Notes under the pieces: model-generated | Seen by the model: the letters and a program-made list of their open reading frames with translations, nothing else | Told to the model about the DNA's origin: nothing | Databases searched by the model: none | Made by a program: the position numbers and the translations under genes | Origin: Erodium maritimum | Taxonomy: Eukaryota; Streptophyta; Magnoliopsida; Geraniales; Geraniaceae | Direction: 5' to 3' | Assembly: GCA_963921825.1 (NCBI GenBank) | Contig: OY997593.1 | Coordinates: forward strand, 70,292,039-70,356,038 | DNA length: 64,000 nucleotides | Shown here: positions 33,670-44,730 of the stretch, in pieces | Layout of the letters: each line of letters opens with the position of its first letter | Numbering within the stretch: the stretch's first letter is position 1

Positions 33670-36252
33670 TCAAGCCAAAGCCTGTGTCAGCCATTGTGGA
33701 AACTGGCTCTTGATTGTATCAGCCTCCTCCCAAGTAGCATCTTCTGCAGCTGCTCTATCCCATTGGATCAAATACTGCACAGCAGCAGCATTATTGCGAT
33801 TGACAATCCTCTTTTGGAGCAAGGCAATTGGATGGAGTTTCAAATGGCCCTCAGTTGTTGTCTCAGGCAAGTGATGCATCAGCCTGTTCTTGTGTCCCAA
33901 CTGCTTCTTCAAAAGAGAAACATGAAAAACAAGATGAATAAGGGAACTAGGAAGTAATCTTAGCTTGTAGGCCACCTTGCCAATCCTTTCCACCACCTGA
34001 AATGGGCCATAGAACCTTGGGGATAATTTCAAGTTAGACCTCAAGGCCACTGAATTCTGCCTATAGGGTTGAAGTTTGAGGTACACCCAATCCCCAATTA
34101 CAAACTCCCTTTCACTCCTATGCTTATCAGCATACATTTTCATCCTGGATTGCGCCTGAGTTAAGTTCTCTTTGAGAATTCTGTTCAATTCTTCCCTTGA
34201 GTTTATGAACCCTTCCACTGCAGCTATTGAAGAAGTTATGGGGCCAAAGTTGATCATAGGGGCAGGGAACCCATAAACAGCCTCAAATGGAGACATTTTA
34301 ATGGCAGATTGATGAGAAGTATTATACCAAAACTCTGCAAAAGATAGCCAGATACTTCACTTCTTTGGAAACATATGAGTCATAGCTCTGAGATAATTCT
34401 CTAGGCATTGATTTACTCTCTCAGTTTGCCCATCAGATTGAGGATGGTATGCTGTTGACATTGCCAGTTGGACCTCCAGTTTTTTGAACAGCTCTTTCCA
34501 AAAGGTACTCAGAAATAAATGGTCTCTATTAGACACAATTGAAGAGGGTAGGCCATGTAATTTGAATATAGTGTCAAAAAATACCTGAGCCACCTAAGCT
34601 GTAGTAAATGGGTGAGTGAGTGGAAGAAAATGGGCATACTTAGTGAATCTGTCCACCACTACCAAGATGGCATTTTTTGTGCCAGAGATTGGGAGCCCTT
34701 CAATGAAGTCCATAGAGATATCAGTCCATGGTCTAGCTGGGATGGGGAGAGGATTGAGTAAACCTGCATAAGGTGTGTGTTCAGATTTGCACTTCTGACA
34801 CACATCACATTCTCTCACAAAGTTAAATATGTCCTTGTTCATATGAGGCCAGAAAAAGTGTTGCTTGACCCTCTTAGTAGTGACACTGATTCCTGAATGA
34901 CCCCCAATGGGAGATTCATGGAGGCAAGACATAATTTTCATCCTGATACCAGCATCAGACCCCAGATAAACTTTCCCATCATAAAGTATCACACATTGTT
35001 TCAGATCATATGAAGGCATTGAGTCTTTTGCTAAAGACAATTCCAACAAGAGCTTTTGAGCCTCCATATCATTATCATAGCTTGAATGCACCTCATTCAT
35101 CCAAGCTGGTATCACTGTGGAAATAGCCCCAAGCTTAGCATCAGGAATCCTGGATAAGGCATCAGCTGCAACATTCTCCTTTCCCTTTTTGTATTCAATC
35201 TCATAATTCAGTCCCATCAACTTAGCAAGCCATTTATGCTGAAAAGATGTTGTTAATTTCTGTTCCAATAAGAATTTGAGGCTCTGATGATCAGTTCTCA
35301 ATACAACCTTCCCAGAAGCAAAATAGTGTCTCCACTTTTGGATACAAGTCATAACTGCAAATAACTCCTTCTCATAAGTTGACAAAGCAGCATGTCTTTG
35401 GCCCAAAGCCTTGCTGAGAAAAGCAATTGGCCTCCCTTCTTGCATTAACACACCCCCTATACCTCTGTCACAGGCATCAGCCTCTATTATAAATGGTTTT
35501 GTAAAATCAGGCAGTCTCAATACAGGAGCAGAACTCATAGCCATTTTCAATGCCTCAAAACTTATCTGTGCTTCAGGACCCCATTTAAAGCTATTTTTCT
35601 TCAATAAATTTGTCAAAGGTCTAGCAATAATACCATAGCCTTGCACAATTCTTCTGTAATACCCAGTTAACCCCAGAAATCCTCTCAATGCCTTGACTGA
35701 TTTAGGAATAGGCCACTCCTTCATGGCCTGAACTTTAGCTGGATCTGTTGCCACTCCCTCAGCAGAAATGATGTGGCCCAAATACTCTACTTGCTGTCTC
35801 CCAAACTCACACTTAGAAAGTTTTGCATAGAGGTTATGATCCTGCAATCTCTGAAGCACCAGTTTAACATGCACCAGGTGCTCATCCCAGCTTTTTGAGT
35901 AAATCAGTATATCATCAAAGAAGACAAGAACAAATTTTCTTAGATAATCATGCAAAATCTGGTTCATGAGGGACTGAAAGGTTGATGGTGCATTAGTTAG
36001 CCCAAAGGGCATAACTTTGAATTCATAATGACCCTCATGTGTTCTGAAGGCTGTCTTAGCCTCCTCTCCCTCAGCCAACCTTACTTGGTGGTATCCTGAC
36101 CTCAAATCAATCTTAGAAAAAAATTTACAACCAGATAACTCATCAAGAAGCTCCTCAATGGTGGGAATTGGAAATTTGTCCTTAATTGTCTGGTCATTCA
36201 GTTGCCTAAAATCAACACACATCCTAAAAGACTCATCCTTCTTCTTAACCAA
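33670..36252 (-). pseudogene. Ty3 pol: reverse transcriptase, RNase H, integrase, chromodomain
   Basis: All segments are in one frame. The first (34594-36252) holds the reverse transcriptase (VDFRQLND, FSKIDLRSGYHQV, catalytic FFDDILIYS), RNase H (EADACDRGIGGVL, RTDHQSLKFLL) and the zinc-binding part of integrase (HSGISVTTKR, CDVCQKCK). A TAG at 34594-34596 interrupts it. The next part (34357-34593) has the integrase core, where the usual SDR triplet reads SNR, a probable loss of a catalytic Asp. A TGA at 34357-34359 follows. The last part (33670-34296 and just upstream) ends in a chromodomain-like segment (YLIQWDRAAAEDATWEEAD). The catalytic residues of the reverse transcriptase are kept, but the three breaks and the lost Asp would stop activity. 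Confidence 0.88.
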
Positions 36253-36300
36253 TAAGACTGGAAATGAGTATGGGCTTGTACTATGATGTATTACCCCAGC

Positions 36301-38577
36301 CTACAGCATATCCTGGACTAGCTTTTCAAGGGTGTTCTTCTGTTCATAGGAGTGTTTATAGGGTCTAATAGATGGGGGTTTACTACCAGGGATCAAGGGA
36401 ATCCCGTGGTCACAAAATCTTCTAGGAGGTAAAGAAGTTGGGGCCTCAAAGACAGTGGAAAATTCCCCAAGTAAAGCTTGCATATCAGGTGGCCAGGTCA
36501 CAACAACATTTTCCTCAGAAACAACCAAAGTAAATTGAGCCAAAAATAAAGACTCACCGGCTAATAGGTCATGCTGCACTGACTTCAGGCTAGATAATGT
36601 GCAGTGATCAGAGGAGGGGGTCTCCATAAGTTTAATCCTCCTTCCATCCACTGTAACAGTGATAGCTCTTGCAAAATAATCCAGCTCAATAGGACTGACA
36701 GTTTCCAACCAATCAACTCCAAGGATCATATGAAAACCCCCCAAAGGCATCACCAGAAACTCCCATTCCAGGGCCAATCCATGTAAATCCCAGCATATTT
36801 TTGCAGCAGCAGTGCAAGTTTGTATCTGGCCATTCCCCATTTTGACCAACACAGTAGGGCCAACAAATATAGTGAGGCCCAATCTAGAAGCAGTAGACTG
36901 ATCCAAGAAGGACTTTGTTGCTCCAGTGTCTACCAAGATAGAGACAGTTGAAGGCCCTATAGAGCCTTGCATTCTAATAGATTTAGCTTGGTTGATGTGA
37001 ACCATATGGCCAAAGGCCTCATGTGACAGAACACATAATTCAGGTTGGAGTAGCTCTTCAATAGCAAGTTCTCCAGGTTCCAATTCTAATAATTCAGGAT
37101 CATAGCTATTTGTAGTGATCTGATACATCTTGTGTTTGTTGGGGCATACACGATCCTTTGTATATTTGGCAGGGCAAGTATAGCATAGTCCCATTCTCTT
37201 CTGTTCATCAAAACATGAGGGCTAACCTTGGTGAAAGGTACTGTGGATGAATTGTGCCTTGGATGTGAAGATTGAATTTGCTGCTGTGCTTGTTGAGGCC
37301 TAGGCCTGTAAGTATTTTGTCCATAAGAAAAAGTGCTGGGTTGAGCAGACTTCACCTTGATCCTATGTTCCTCCTTTTGGCTATATTCATAGCCTGTGAC
37401 AGGGTCTGAGGGTCATACATTAACACTTCCACCTCCAATTTTGGTTTCAAACCAGCTACATAATTTGAAACAAAATAGGCCTCAGAATAGTGAGGATCTC
37501 TGCTCAATACCAGGAACCTTAACTCTTCAAACTTATCATCATAATCTCTCAAAGATCCTTCCTGCTTCAGCTTCTTGAATTCACTTTCAACATCAGAGTG
37601 CCCCACTTCTTCATATTTCAAAGACAAGTCTTGGCAAAACCTCTCCCATGGAATTATACCTCGACCAAGTGAATACTCAGCATACCAATAATCAGTAGAG
37701 CCAGTCATGTGCATAGAGGCCACTCTCACTTTATGTTCTTCAGGAATAGAGCAATATTGGAAGTAGCTATTACATTTTCTAATCCAATGCTTCACCCCCT
37801 TCCCATCAAACAAGGGAAAAACAAGGTTTGGGGTTTTGAATGTCAGGTCATTCATTTGATTTTGTGGATGCCCTTGAAAAAGCTGAGGTTGCTACATAAT
37901 CATCTGATGTTGCTGCATAGTTTGAGCTATACCCTGGGGGTTGAACAACTGAGGGTTTATCATATGGGGGGTTTGCTAATTGAGGATTCTGAGTGGTTTG
38001 CACTGGTGTAGCCAAAATCTGAGGGTTTAAAAGCTGGGAATTCATCATTTGGACTGGGTAACCCATACAAGTTTGGGAAATTTTTTTTTGACCCCCTTGG
38101 ACTGGATTTTGGGTGTTTTGCACAGGTATCCCTTGACTCATCTGGGCTTGAGTAGGGTTTGGTAATGGACTTTGGATGGTGGTCTGTTGGTGGGTGTTTG
38201 GTGGGAGTGGTGTAGATGTGGGTGGTAAAGGAACTTGGCCATTTATCTGGTGTTGTGGGTTTGATACCCAGGAAGAAACCTCAGAAACTTGATTCAGCCT
38301 GGGTCTCTGTGGGGATTGTGGATCTGGTGGGTGTGGTTGATGAGGTGAGTAAATGAGACACTGAGGAGTTATGGGTACAGATGGGTTGTGTACCTTAGGA
38401 CCCATGGAAGAAGAGGGATCTCGAGGTTGTTGCATCTGGGTTTTCTCACGCAAAAGCATAGCAAGTTGCTGCTTCATTTCATCCATATATTCCAAGCGTA
38501 AATGCAGGGCATCAAGCTCGGCTCTGAGGCTGGAGTTCGCAGCTTGGAGCTCCGGCGAACCTCAGACTCATGCTCCA
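36301..38577 (-). pseudogene. Ty3 gag and aspartic protease region
   Basis: It begins near the ATG at 38577. The N-terminal part is Gln/Pro-rich (37848-38495). The retrotransposon gag domain (37352-37855; GVKHWIRKCNSYFQYC, WERFCQDLSLKYEE) follows, then a degenerate zinc knuckle (CYTCPAKYTKDRVC) and an aspartic protease with the DTGATKSF active site (36301-37194). Reading breaks lie near 38500-38560, 37355-37370 and 37210, and a TAG at 36301-36303 separates protease from reverse transcriptase. The products would form the particle and cut the polyprotein, but this copy cannot make them in full. Confidence 0.82.
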
Positions 38578-38614
38578 TTTCTGTAGTTACTGTCATCACA
38601 TGTTGCGGGATAAA

Positions 38615-38628
38615 GGGCTCTGATACCA
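38615..38628 (-). promoter_or_regulatory. Primer-binding site of the Ty3 element
   Basis: TGGTATCAGAGCCC on the minus strand, complementary to the 3' end of initiator tRNA-Met, two bases from the 5' LTR. Confidence 0.85.
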
Positions 38629-38630
38629 CT

Positions 38631-39046
38631 TGTTACAATCAAGTCGCAATTGAAGCTTAATTATAACAAATTAGACCAGGAACCGAAGGGATTTGGTTTG
38701 ATTCAAGCTAAAAGATACAAATTGTTCTGGAAATGAGAAGAACTGGAAATGTAAACCTAATTAGCCAAAATACAAAAATGAACACCAAATCATAGACAAA
38801 GGACTACGGGTAGAGGTCACAGCCTTTTGTATCGTGTCTGCATCCGTCCTTGTCGCTGCAATTGCATGACCACCAGCGTACGTGTGCGTTGCGTGGCACT
38901 CACGCAATCGAAGTTGCAGACAGAGGAAGGAGACGCTCGTGCCTCTCACGCGAGACTCTCAAGCCAAACGGTGCGTTTTGATAAATGAAAGAGAAATAAC
39001 AGAAATAACGGTTTGTCAATTGCTTGGAACTGAAGCAATCATGACA
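38631..39046 (-). repeat. 5' LTR of the Ty3 element
   Basis: 416 bp and about 98.3% identical to the 3' LTR. Its outer (U3) end faces the MBF1 promoter, so the LTR promoter points away from MBF1. Confidence 0.93.
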
Positions 39047-39051
39047 TCTTA
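39047..39051. repeat. Target-site duplication of the Ty3 element, right copy
   Basis: TCTTA, identical to 33219-33223. Confidence 0.85.
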
Positions 39052-39127
39052 GTCAAAGTATTCCAAACAAATCAGCTGAATCGGCCCATACCCGCAGACC
39101 CGACTTGAAAGGCAAGAAATCGGAGCG

Positions 39128-39138
39128 CTATATAAAGG
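39128..39138 (+). promoter_or_regulatory. TATA box of the MBF1 gene
   Basis: CTATATAAAGG, about 120 bp before the MBF1 start codon. The Ty3 LTR ends only about 80 bp upstream of it, so the core promoter is intact but most upstream elements have been displaced. Confidence 0.7.
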
Positions 39139-39257
39139 GAAGCTACTCTACGCTACCCGGTACGACACAGAATCTCAGTGTGACAAATCCATATCTTCTC
39201 TTCTCCATCATTCTCTTCGTCTCCGATACACAAACCCTAACCTCGAAAACCAGAGAC

Positions 39258-40858
39258 ATGGCTGGAATTGGACCTCTGAGGCAGGACTGGGAGCCGGTGG
39301 TGATCCGCAAGAAGGCCCCGAACGCCGCCGCCAAGAAGGACGAGAAAGCCGTCAACGCCGCTCGCCGCTCCGGCGCCGAGATCGAGACGGTCAAAAAATG
39401 TTTGTTCCTTGTTTTTTGTGAAATTTATAATCGATTGTTATCCGTACGTGCTTAATGTATTTGAAATTTTTTAGATTTGTTGATAATCGATTCGAAATTA
39501 TATGATCCTCTTTATAAAACCCTAGTTCTGAAGGTGGGTTTTTGTTTGTTTGTGTTTTGTGCAGCTACTGCTGGGACGAATAAAGCTGCTTCCAGCAGCA
39601 CTTCTCTGAATACAAGGAAGCTCGATGATGAGACTGAGAATCTTGCTCGTGGGTACCTCTAATTCATCGTATTTGATTATCATATTTTAGCATTTCTTAC
39701 TTCTATAGATATTATTGTCTGTGAAACAGTAGTTACATATGCTATTGTTCGTGTTTGTTGACATCTCCTTAGTAATCATTCATCGTTGGAAATTGCTTTT
39801 GGTTGATACTCTGAGTCTAGTATATCCCGTTTAATAAAACTATGGAGACTTTTTGAGAATATTGATTGCTGTTTGTTTCAATTGTTTGACTTTGTTTTTC
39901 TAAAGTTGGTTTAATAGTTAGCTCACGTTCCTTGATCAAAATTATCGATCCAGTGGGCTTCTTTATCTGGCTCATACACTGTGTTAGTTGATGTGCTTGT
40001 GACATTAATCATTTTTCCTTAATGCGTGAAATTTTATGTGCTTCAGCTTACCTGTGATATCAATTAGTCTCCTATGTTGACTTGTTCAATCACAGAGAAC
40101 TTGCTTTATTTGATAATTTCTTTTGGTTTGATGAGACTATTAACGGTTCCTAATGACTATCACATTTCGTGTTATTCCCACTTCAAACTCTCTGCCCTGT
40201 TTGTTGTCCACCTTCATCCTGAAATATATGTCTCTTGCCCAAACCAAAACAGATTTCCCATTTCCTTTTTGGTTTAACGAGTAACGGGCTTCCAATAATA
40301 TCATACCATATCAGTTATAACATATTGAGTAGTGAGCACATGGATGTAAGGGGTACTCTAGAAATTGAATGGTTATTCTTGCAAGTAGTCAAACAGGTGA
40401 CTTATTTTTTGATGGATGGAGTATATTACTGCAGCTTATTTTATCACGTGTGTAGCTATGATATATTACTTGACCAAAATGTAGTATCAGTTTTTTATAT
40501 TTTTTTCCCCTTCAACTGGTTTCCGATTGTACTTATGTTCGTTATGTGGGTTTAGATGAACGCGTTCCAACTGAGCTGAAGAAAGCTATAATGCAAGCTC
40601 GAATGGACAAGAAGCTTACTCAGTCTCAGCTAGCTCAAGTATTAATCAACTCCTTGAAACACTTTCATCTATGTATTTCTTCATTCCTATCCAGACCCAT
40701 TTCGACTTCATGTGCTAATCTCTCAATTATATTTGTAGATTATCAATGAGAAGCCCCAAGTGATCCAAGAGTACGAATCTGGGAAAGCTATACCAAATCA
40801 ACAGATCATTACCAAGTTGGAGAGAGCGCTTGGAGCCAAGTTGCGTGGAAAGAAATAA
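39258..40858 (+). CDS. MBF1: Multiprotein bridging factor 1 (MBF1a/b type), 4 exons
   Basis: A small nuclear coactivator that bridges transcription factors and TBP, linked in plants to stress responses. Exons 39258-39399, 39565-39648, 40556-40638 and 40739-40858 give 429 nt and 142 residues, the normal MBF1a/b length. The N-terminal MBF1 domain starts [19 protein letters not shown]. The C-terminal Cro/C1-type helix-turn-helix (residues about 87-140) reads [32 protein letters not shown] and [13 protein letters not shown]. Junctions are GT-AG and preserve the frame (KKS|TAGTN and ENLAH|ERV). The start is the first ATG after the TATA box. Intron 2 is unusually long (about 907 nt) for so small a gene. 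No coding defect is seen. Confidence 0.95.
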
Positions 40859-43422
40859 GTAAAGCTGGAAAACAGCAAATGCTTTGGTGTTTTAATGGTT
40901 GGAACCACTAGTTAAGGTATATTTTTCTTTTAACCATCAAGAGTTGTCATGTGCAGAAACCTCTTGTGTGTGCTTGTAATGAATCCCTTTGAGTTACTAC
41001 TCCCCGTACCTTTGACCTATCTCATCTTCAATAAAATAAAACTTTAACCATAAGTTGGTGTACTTTCTCTTTTCTTCAACGTGTTTCTCCTCAGCATGAA
41101 TTTGCAATGTTTATGAACTAGCGTTTGTTACAACTTGCATATGTACTTGTATGATCGGGTTATCGGTATCGCATCTGATTTATCTTCTTGTACTGTTCCA
41201 TCCTTGTTGCCTCAATGTTTCAGTCAAATTCAATTATTTGTTTACAGGACCACGTGATTATGCATTCAATTATTTGATTTGTTGCCTACTAAGATGAAAA
41301 TTGTGCCAAAGCTTGTTTGTCCAACTAGTCCGGTGCTTGAACTTAGGTCTTCTTGACACATGAGAGCTTGGTAGGCACAAGAATTTGGAGTTCTCTTCTG
41401 TATAAGAGAGATAATGCTTTTACATCAATGTTCATAAGTTTTGAAGAATAAAAAAAATGTTTGGTCCTCTTGTTTTTACATAAGCTATGTCCTGAAACCA
41501 CTGTTCTGGTTACATTTGATTTAGTCAATAAAGATGAAAATCGCATGTTGTTGTCAGGGGGACAAAGGTTCTAAGATGTACACAATTTAGGTTTATTTAG
41601 CTTATGCATCCATAGAGTACAGGCAATATTCAAAGTTTCGAAACAAACACGTGCTTTCTAAATCACACACTTAATATTTGTTGCACTTAACACTCATCCC
41701 TGGCTAGTGCAGGGGCAACGTTATTTTTATCGAAATATAGGTAAATTTAGATATTATTTATTTAATTGGCATTGCATCCTGAACTCGTTGTCCTGTCGAT
41801 GCTTCACGGGTCTACCTTCACAGATCGAGTCCAGTCCTGAAAATTGGATAATAAGTTGGTGTCTTTAGTTTTTAAGTTCAATATAAAACATGTATAGCAT
41901 GTGAAGTCATGACTCGATTTCCATACTTGAATTGCTACTTCTCCGTATCCGTAAAAGCTAGATCAAGTTCATGCGGCTCTTATCAGTTACAGTTGTGCCC
42001 ACCAAGTATGGGCCAAAAATAACCTTCTGATATTAATGCTCGAAGATAATATCTATGGACCACTCTCTTGCTTTTGATCTTCTTTGTATCGATCAAAATA
42101 TTGAGCCATCTATTTCATGTGTTCATACTCATGTATGTTGGAGGTTTTAAAGCCATTTCAGCTTTGTCTATACTGGGCGAATTGGGTTCGGTGCAAATTA
42201 TCTGATTTTTCCTGTGGTTCGTGACATGTGAAATTCATCTGTATTTTATACGATTTTAATGTAAGATTGTGAAGTTACGTTTCAAGCCTGTATTACTCTA
42301 TCACTATTAACATATCTAAACATAATCTTCAACTGAATCTAACTTTGGGGGTTTAGTCTGGACAAAAACGTGAAGGTTGGACGATTTGGTAAGCGAAAAC
42401 GACGAGAGGTTTTTGTTTGGTCGAAAACGTGAAGGTTAGGCAATTTTTTTAAGTGAAATGGACGAGAACAGTAACTAGGTATGGTCCAAACGTAATCTTC
42501 AACTGAATTTAACTTGAGAATAGTATGGATGAAAACGTAAAGGTTGGACGACTTGGTAGGCGAAAATGGTGAAAGGTTTCCATTTGAACGAAAACGTAAA
42601 GGTTAGGCAATTTGTTAGGTGAAACGGACGAGAACAGAAACCGAACGACGGTTTCATTGCGTGGGAAAACTTCCCTAAAACTGGTTTAATATCATGTTCC
42701 TTTCTTTGCTCCCAATAACCTAATGATCTCAAAGATTTAGGGAAAACATATTTTTAACAAAAGAAAAAAACAAATTTATTAAGGTAGCTTTTTTTAATTG
42801 GGTAGTTTTAAATCTTACAATTGTTCTGTTACATATTATCTAGTTTAATCTAATGTGTTAAAATTAAAATAATTACTCATATCTTTAGAAATGAGTACGG
42901 CACACTAGACTCACACTAGACTCTAATCTCATGCAAGCAATGTAACTAATTAAACCCTATACACTTCTGTTTAATCAGCAAGTAATTACTTGGATCATTA
43001 AACAAGTTTCTACTATATTATACTCTAATCCTAAGTTCCTAAACAACAATTTGAGGTGCTACCAAGTTTAGTACACACAAATGTCATTATCCAATTCAAT
43101 AAATGCTTGACTAATTATTCTAAATGAGTCTTCATATTGACATGAAGACACATAAATATTGTTCATGTCACACTCATGCATATACTAAGATTTTCCAATT
43201 TCATAATTATTGCAACCTAAGTTATGAATAGAATCCCTATTCCCCGCGCCGTCCATGTGATGTCCGCAAGACAGGGTCAACGCGGGGACGGGGCAGGGAC
43301 GGGGTCTGGGGCCGTCTCAACCCGCCTCATTGTCATCCCCAACTAAGATCATATAAGCTAATGACCTGAATGTAACTTCACACGCAAGTTAACTAGTAGT
43401 ACCTGCCAAGCTTCCCCAACGG
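40859..43422. other. Intergenic sequence between MBF1 and the lipase pseudogene
   Basis: The first 200 bases are the MBF1 3' flank, with an AATAAAATAAAA stretch at about 41030-41041 that could signal polyadenylation. No further gene was recognised. The 42320-42660 duplication is listed separately. A short GC-rich motif at 43230-43330 (GCGGGGACGGGGCAGGGACG) looks like part of a decayed transposon end. Confidence 0.4.
42320..42660. repeat. Two-copy tandem duplication, period about 170 bp
   Basis: ACATAATCTTCAACTGAAT at 42320 recurs as ACGTAATCTTCAACTGAAT at 42490. Each copy continues with AAAACGT(G/A)AAGGTTGGACGA and AAAACGT(G/A)AAGGTTAGGCAA. Divergence is visible but the order is kept. Confidence 0.7.
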
Positions 43423-44647
43423 TCAGATTTCCGGGACAGGGACGTCCTCATCGTCAGGCGGAGCCAGAGCCCAATCTCCATCTCCGTCCCTGACCATCCC
43501 CTTGTTCTTCTCCACCCACCACGAACCAGGAACCAGAAGCTCGTCCTTCAAGAAATCACAAGACTTGTTCACCAGAGCCACGCTCCTCTCCACCCTCAGC
43601 TCGAACTATCCTCCGTCTCCGCCCCACCCAGCCACCACGTGCAGCATCGCCTCCAGGTTGTGCCAGTCGCTCGGGTGCTTCGACCTCTCCAGGCTCGGCG
43701 ATCTCCGAGTGTCGATCACCAACTCGGTCCCCGAATCGGTGTACCCCATGATCCGACTCGGGTAATGCGGGATCAGATCGATCGTGTTCTTGATGTGGAG
43801 GATGTTCAGATTTGGGAATTTTTCGAGCTTGTCGTTGAATGCTCTGTTCCCGACTTGTGGGCACCCGAAGACGATCGCCGTCACCGGAATGTCGGCGACG
43901 CCGTTCTCGGCGAGATCGAAGGCGGCGAGGAGCGACAGGCTGGCGCCGAGGCTGTGGCCGGTGAGCGTCAGGGTGAGGTTCTCGTTGCTGTAGCGTTCTA
44001 TGAGGTTGTTGATCTGGTTCCGGATCTGTGTCCTCATGCTCGATTTCGTGAACTACGACTCATGCTCGATTTCGTGAACTCCGACGACGGGTCGTAGGAG
44101 GTGTAGATCAGAGCCAACCCTTCATCCCTTTCGGGTTTTCGTCACGATTTTCCGGTGATCGGAGTAATGGGTCGGCGGATTCGAGCTCGGCGCCGAGGAC
44201 GTCGATCCACTCGTAGTTCCTGGTGGTGCCGCGGAGGGCGACGTAGATCTCGCGGCGGCCGGTGGACCTGCTCCGGTCGTCGGAGGTGACGGCGATGTAG
44301 CCGAACCAGTTGGACTCGCGGTCCAAGGACTCGCGGGACTGGGAGCGCATCAGGAAGGCCTCCGGGACGCTGACGAGCGCCGTCGCGTAGACGAAGGAGG
44401 CGATTTTGTAGTCGGCGGCGTTCTGGAGCATGACTTTGCGGAAGAGCGAGGCCTTGCCGTAGCGGCTGGCGCCGCAGTACTTGGAGGTCCGGTCGTCGTT
44501 GAAGGCGTCGTAGGTGGCTTGGCAGAGGTCGCCGCAGCGGAGGATGAGTTCCCGGAGGCTCTGGTGGAGAGGGTCGAGGAGGCCGGACCAGTTGTCGCTT
44601 CCGAGGAGCTCCGGCCAGGTTGGGTCGGGTTGGGCTGAGCTCGCCAT
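43423..44647 (-). pseudogene. DAD1-like phospholipase A1 (class II), broken at three sites
   Basis: The family hydrolyses sn-1 acyl chains of phospholipids; class II members are usually cytosolic. The gene is intronless, as class II genes typically are, and starts at the ATG at 44645-44647. The family N-terminus (GSDNWSGLLDPL), YVALRGTTRNYEW, the nucleophile elbow GHSLG and the downstream NTIDLIPHY and SDWHNLEAM, which should carry the catalytic Asp and His, are all present. Three lesions are visible: a one-base loss beside 44111 that produces TGA at 44108-44110; a 26-bp tandem duplication (44035-44060 and 44061-44086); and TAG at 43606-43608 where the family has Glu. The frame beyond the last stop continues to 43423 with family-like sequence (VPGSWWVEKNKGMVR). 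The full length of about 400 codons fits the family. It looks recently disabled. Confidence 0.87.
44035..44086. repeat. 26-bp tandem duplication inside the lipase pseudogene
   Basis: CATGCTCGATTTCGTGAACT plus six bases occurs at 44035-44060 and 44061-44086 with two mismatches. Its length is not a multiple of three, so it shifts the frame. Confidence 0.85.
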
Positions 44648-44720
44648 GGGAGAGATTGAGAAACAGAGTGACGGTTGAAGAAACAGAGTATGGAGGATAG
44701 GCTATGGAGTGGTCTTGATC

Positions 44721-44730
44721 TTTATTTATA
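44721..44730 (-). promoter_or_regulatory. TATA box of the lipase pseudogene
   Basis: TATAAATAAA on the minus strand, about 75 bp upstream of the start codon. The promoter looks normal despite the coding lesions. Confidence 0.6.

Larger units (their letters stand above)
33224..39046 (-). mobile_element. Ty3 (gypsy) LTR retrotransposon, chromovirus type, inactivated
   Basis: A 5.8-kb element on the minus strand with 416-bp LTRs at both ends and an exact 5-bp target duplication (TCTTA). The LTRs run TGTCATGATT...GATTGTAACA on the element strand and differ at seven positions, about 1.7%. The primer site TGGTATCAGAGCCC (38615-38628) sits two bases inside the 5' LTR, and a purine-rich AAGGGATAGGTATT tract precedes the 3' LTR. 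Domain order is gag, protease, reverse transcriptase, RNase H, integrase and a C-terminal chromodomain-like segment, the Ty3 order. Frame breaks in gag and stops in pol make it defective. It sits just upstream of the MBF1 promoter. Confidence 0.93.
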
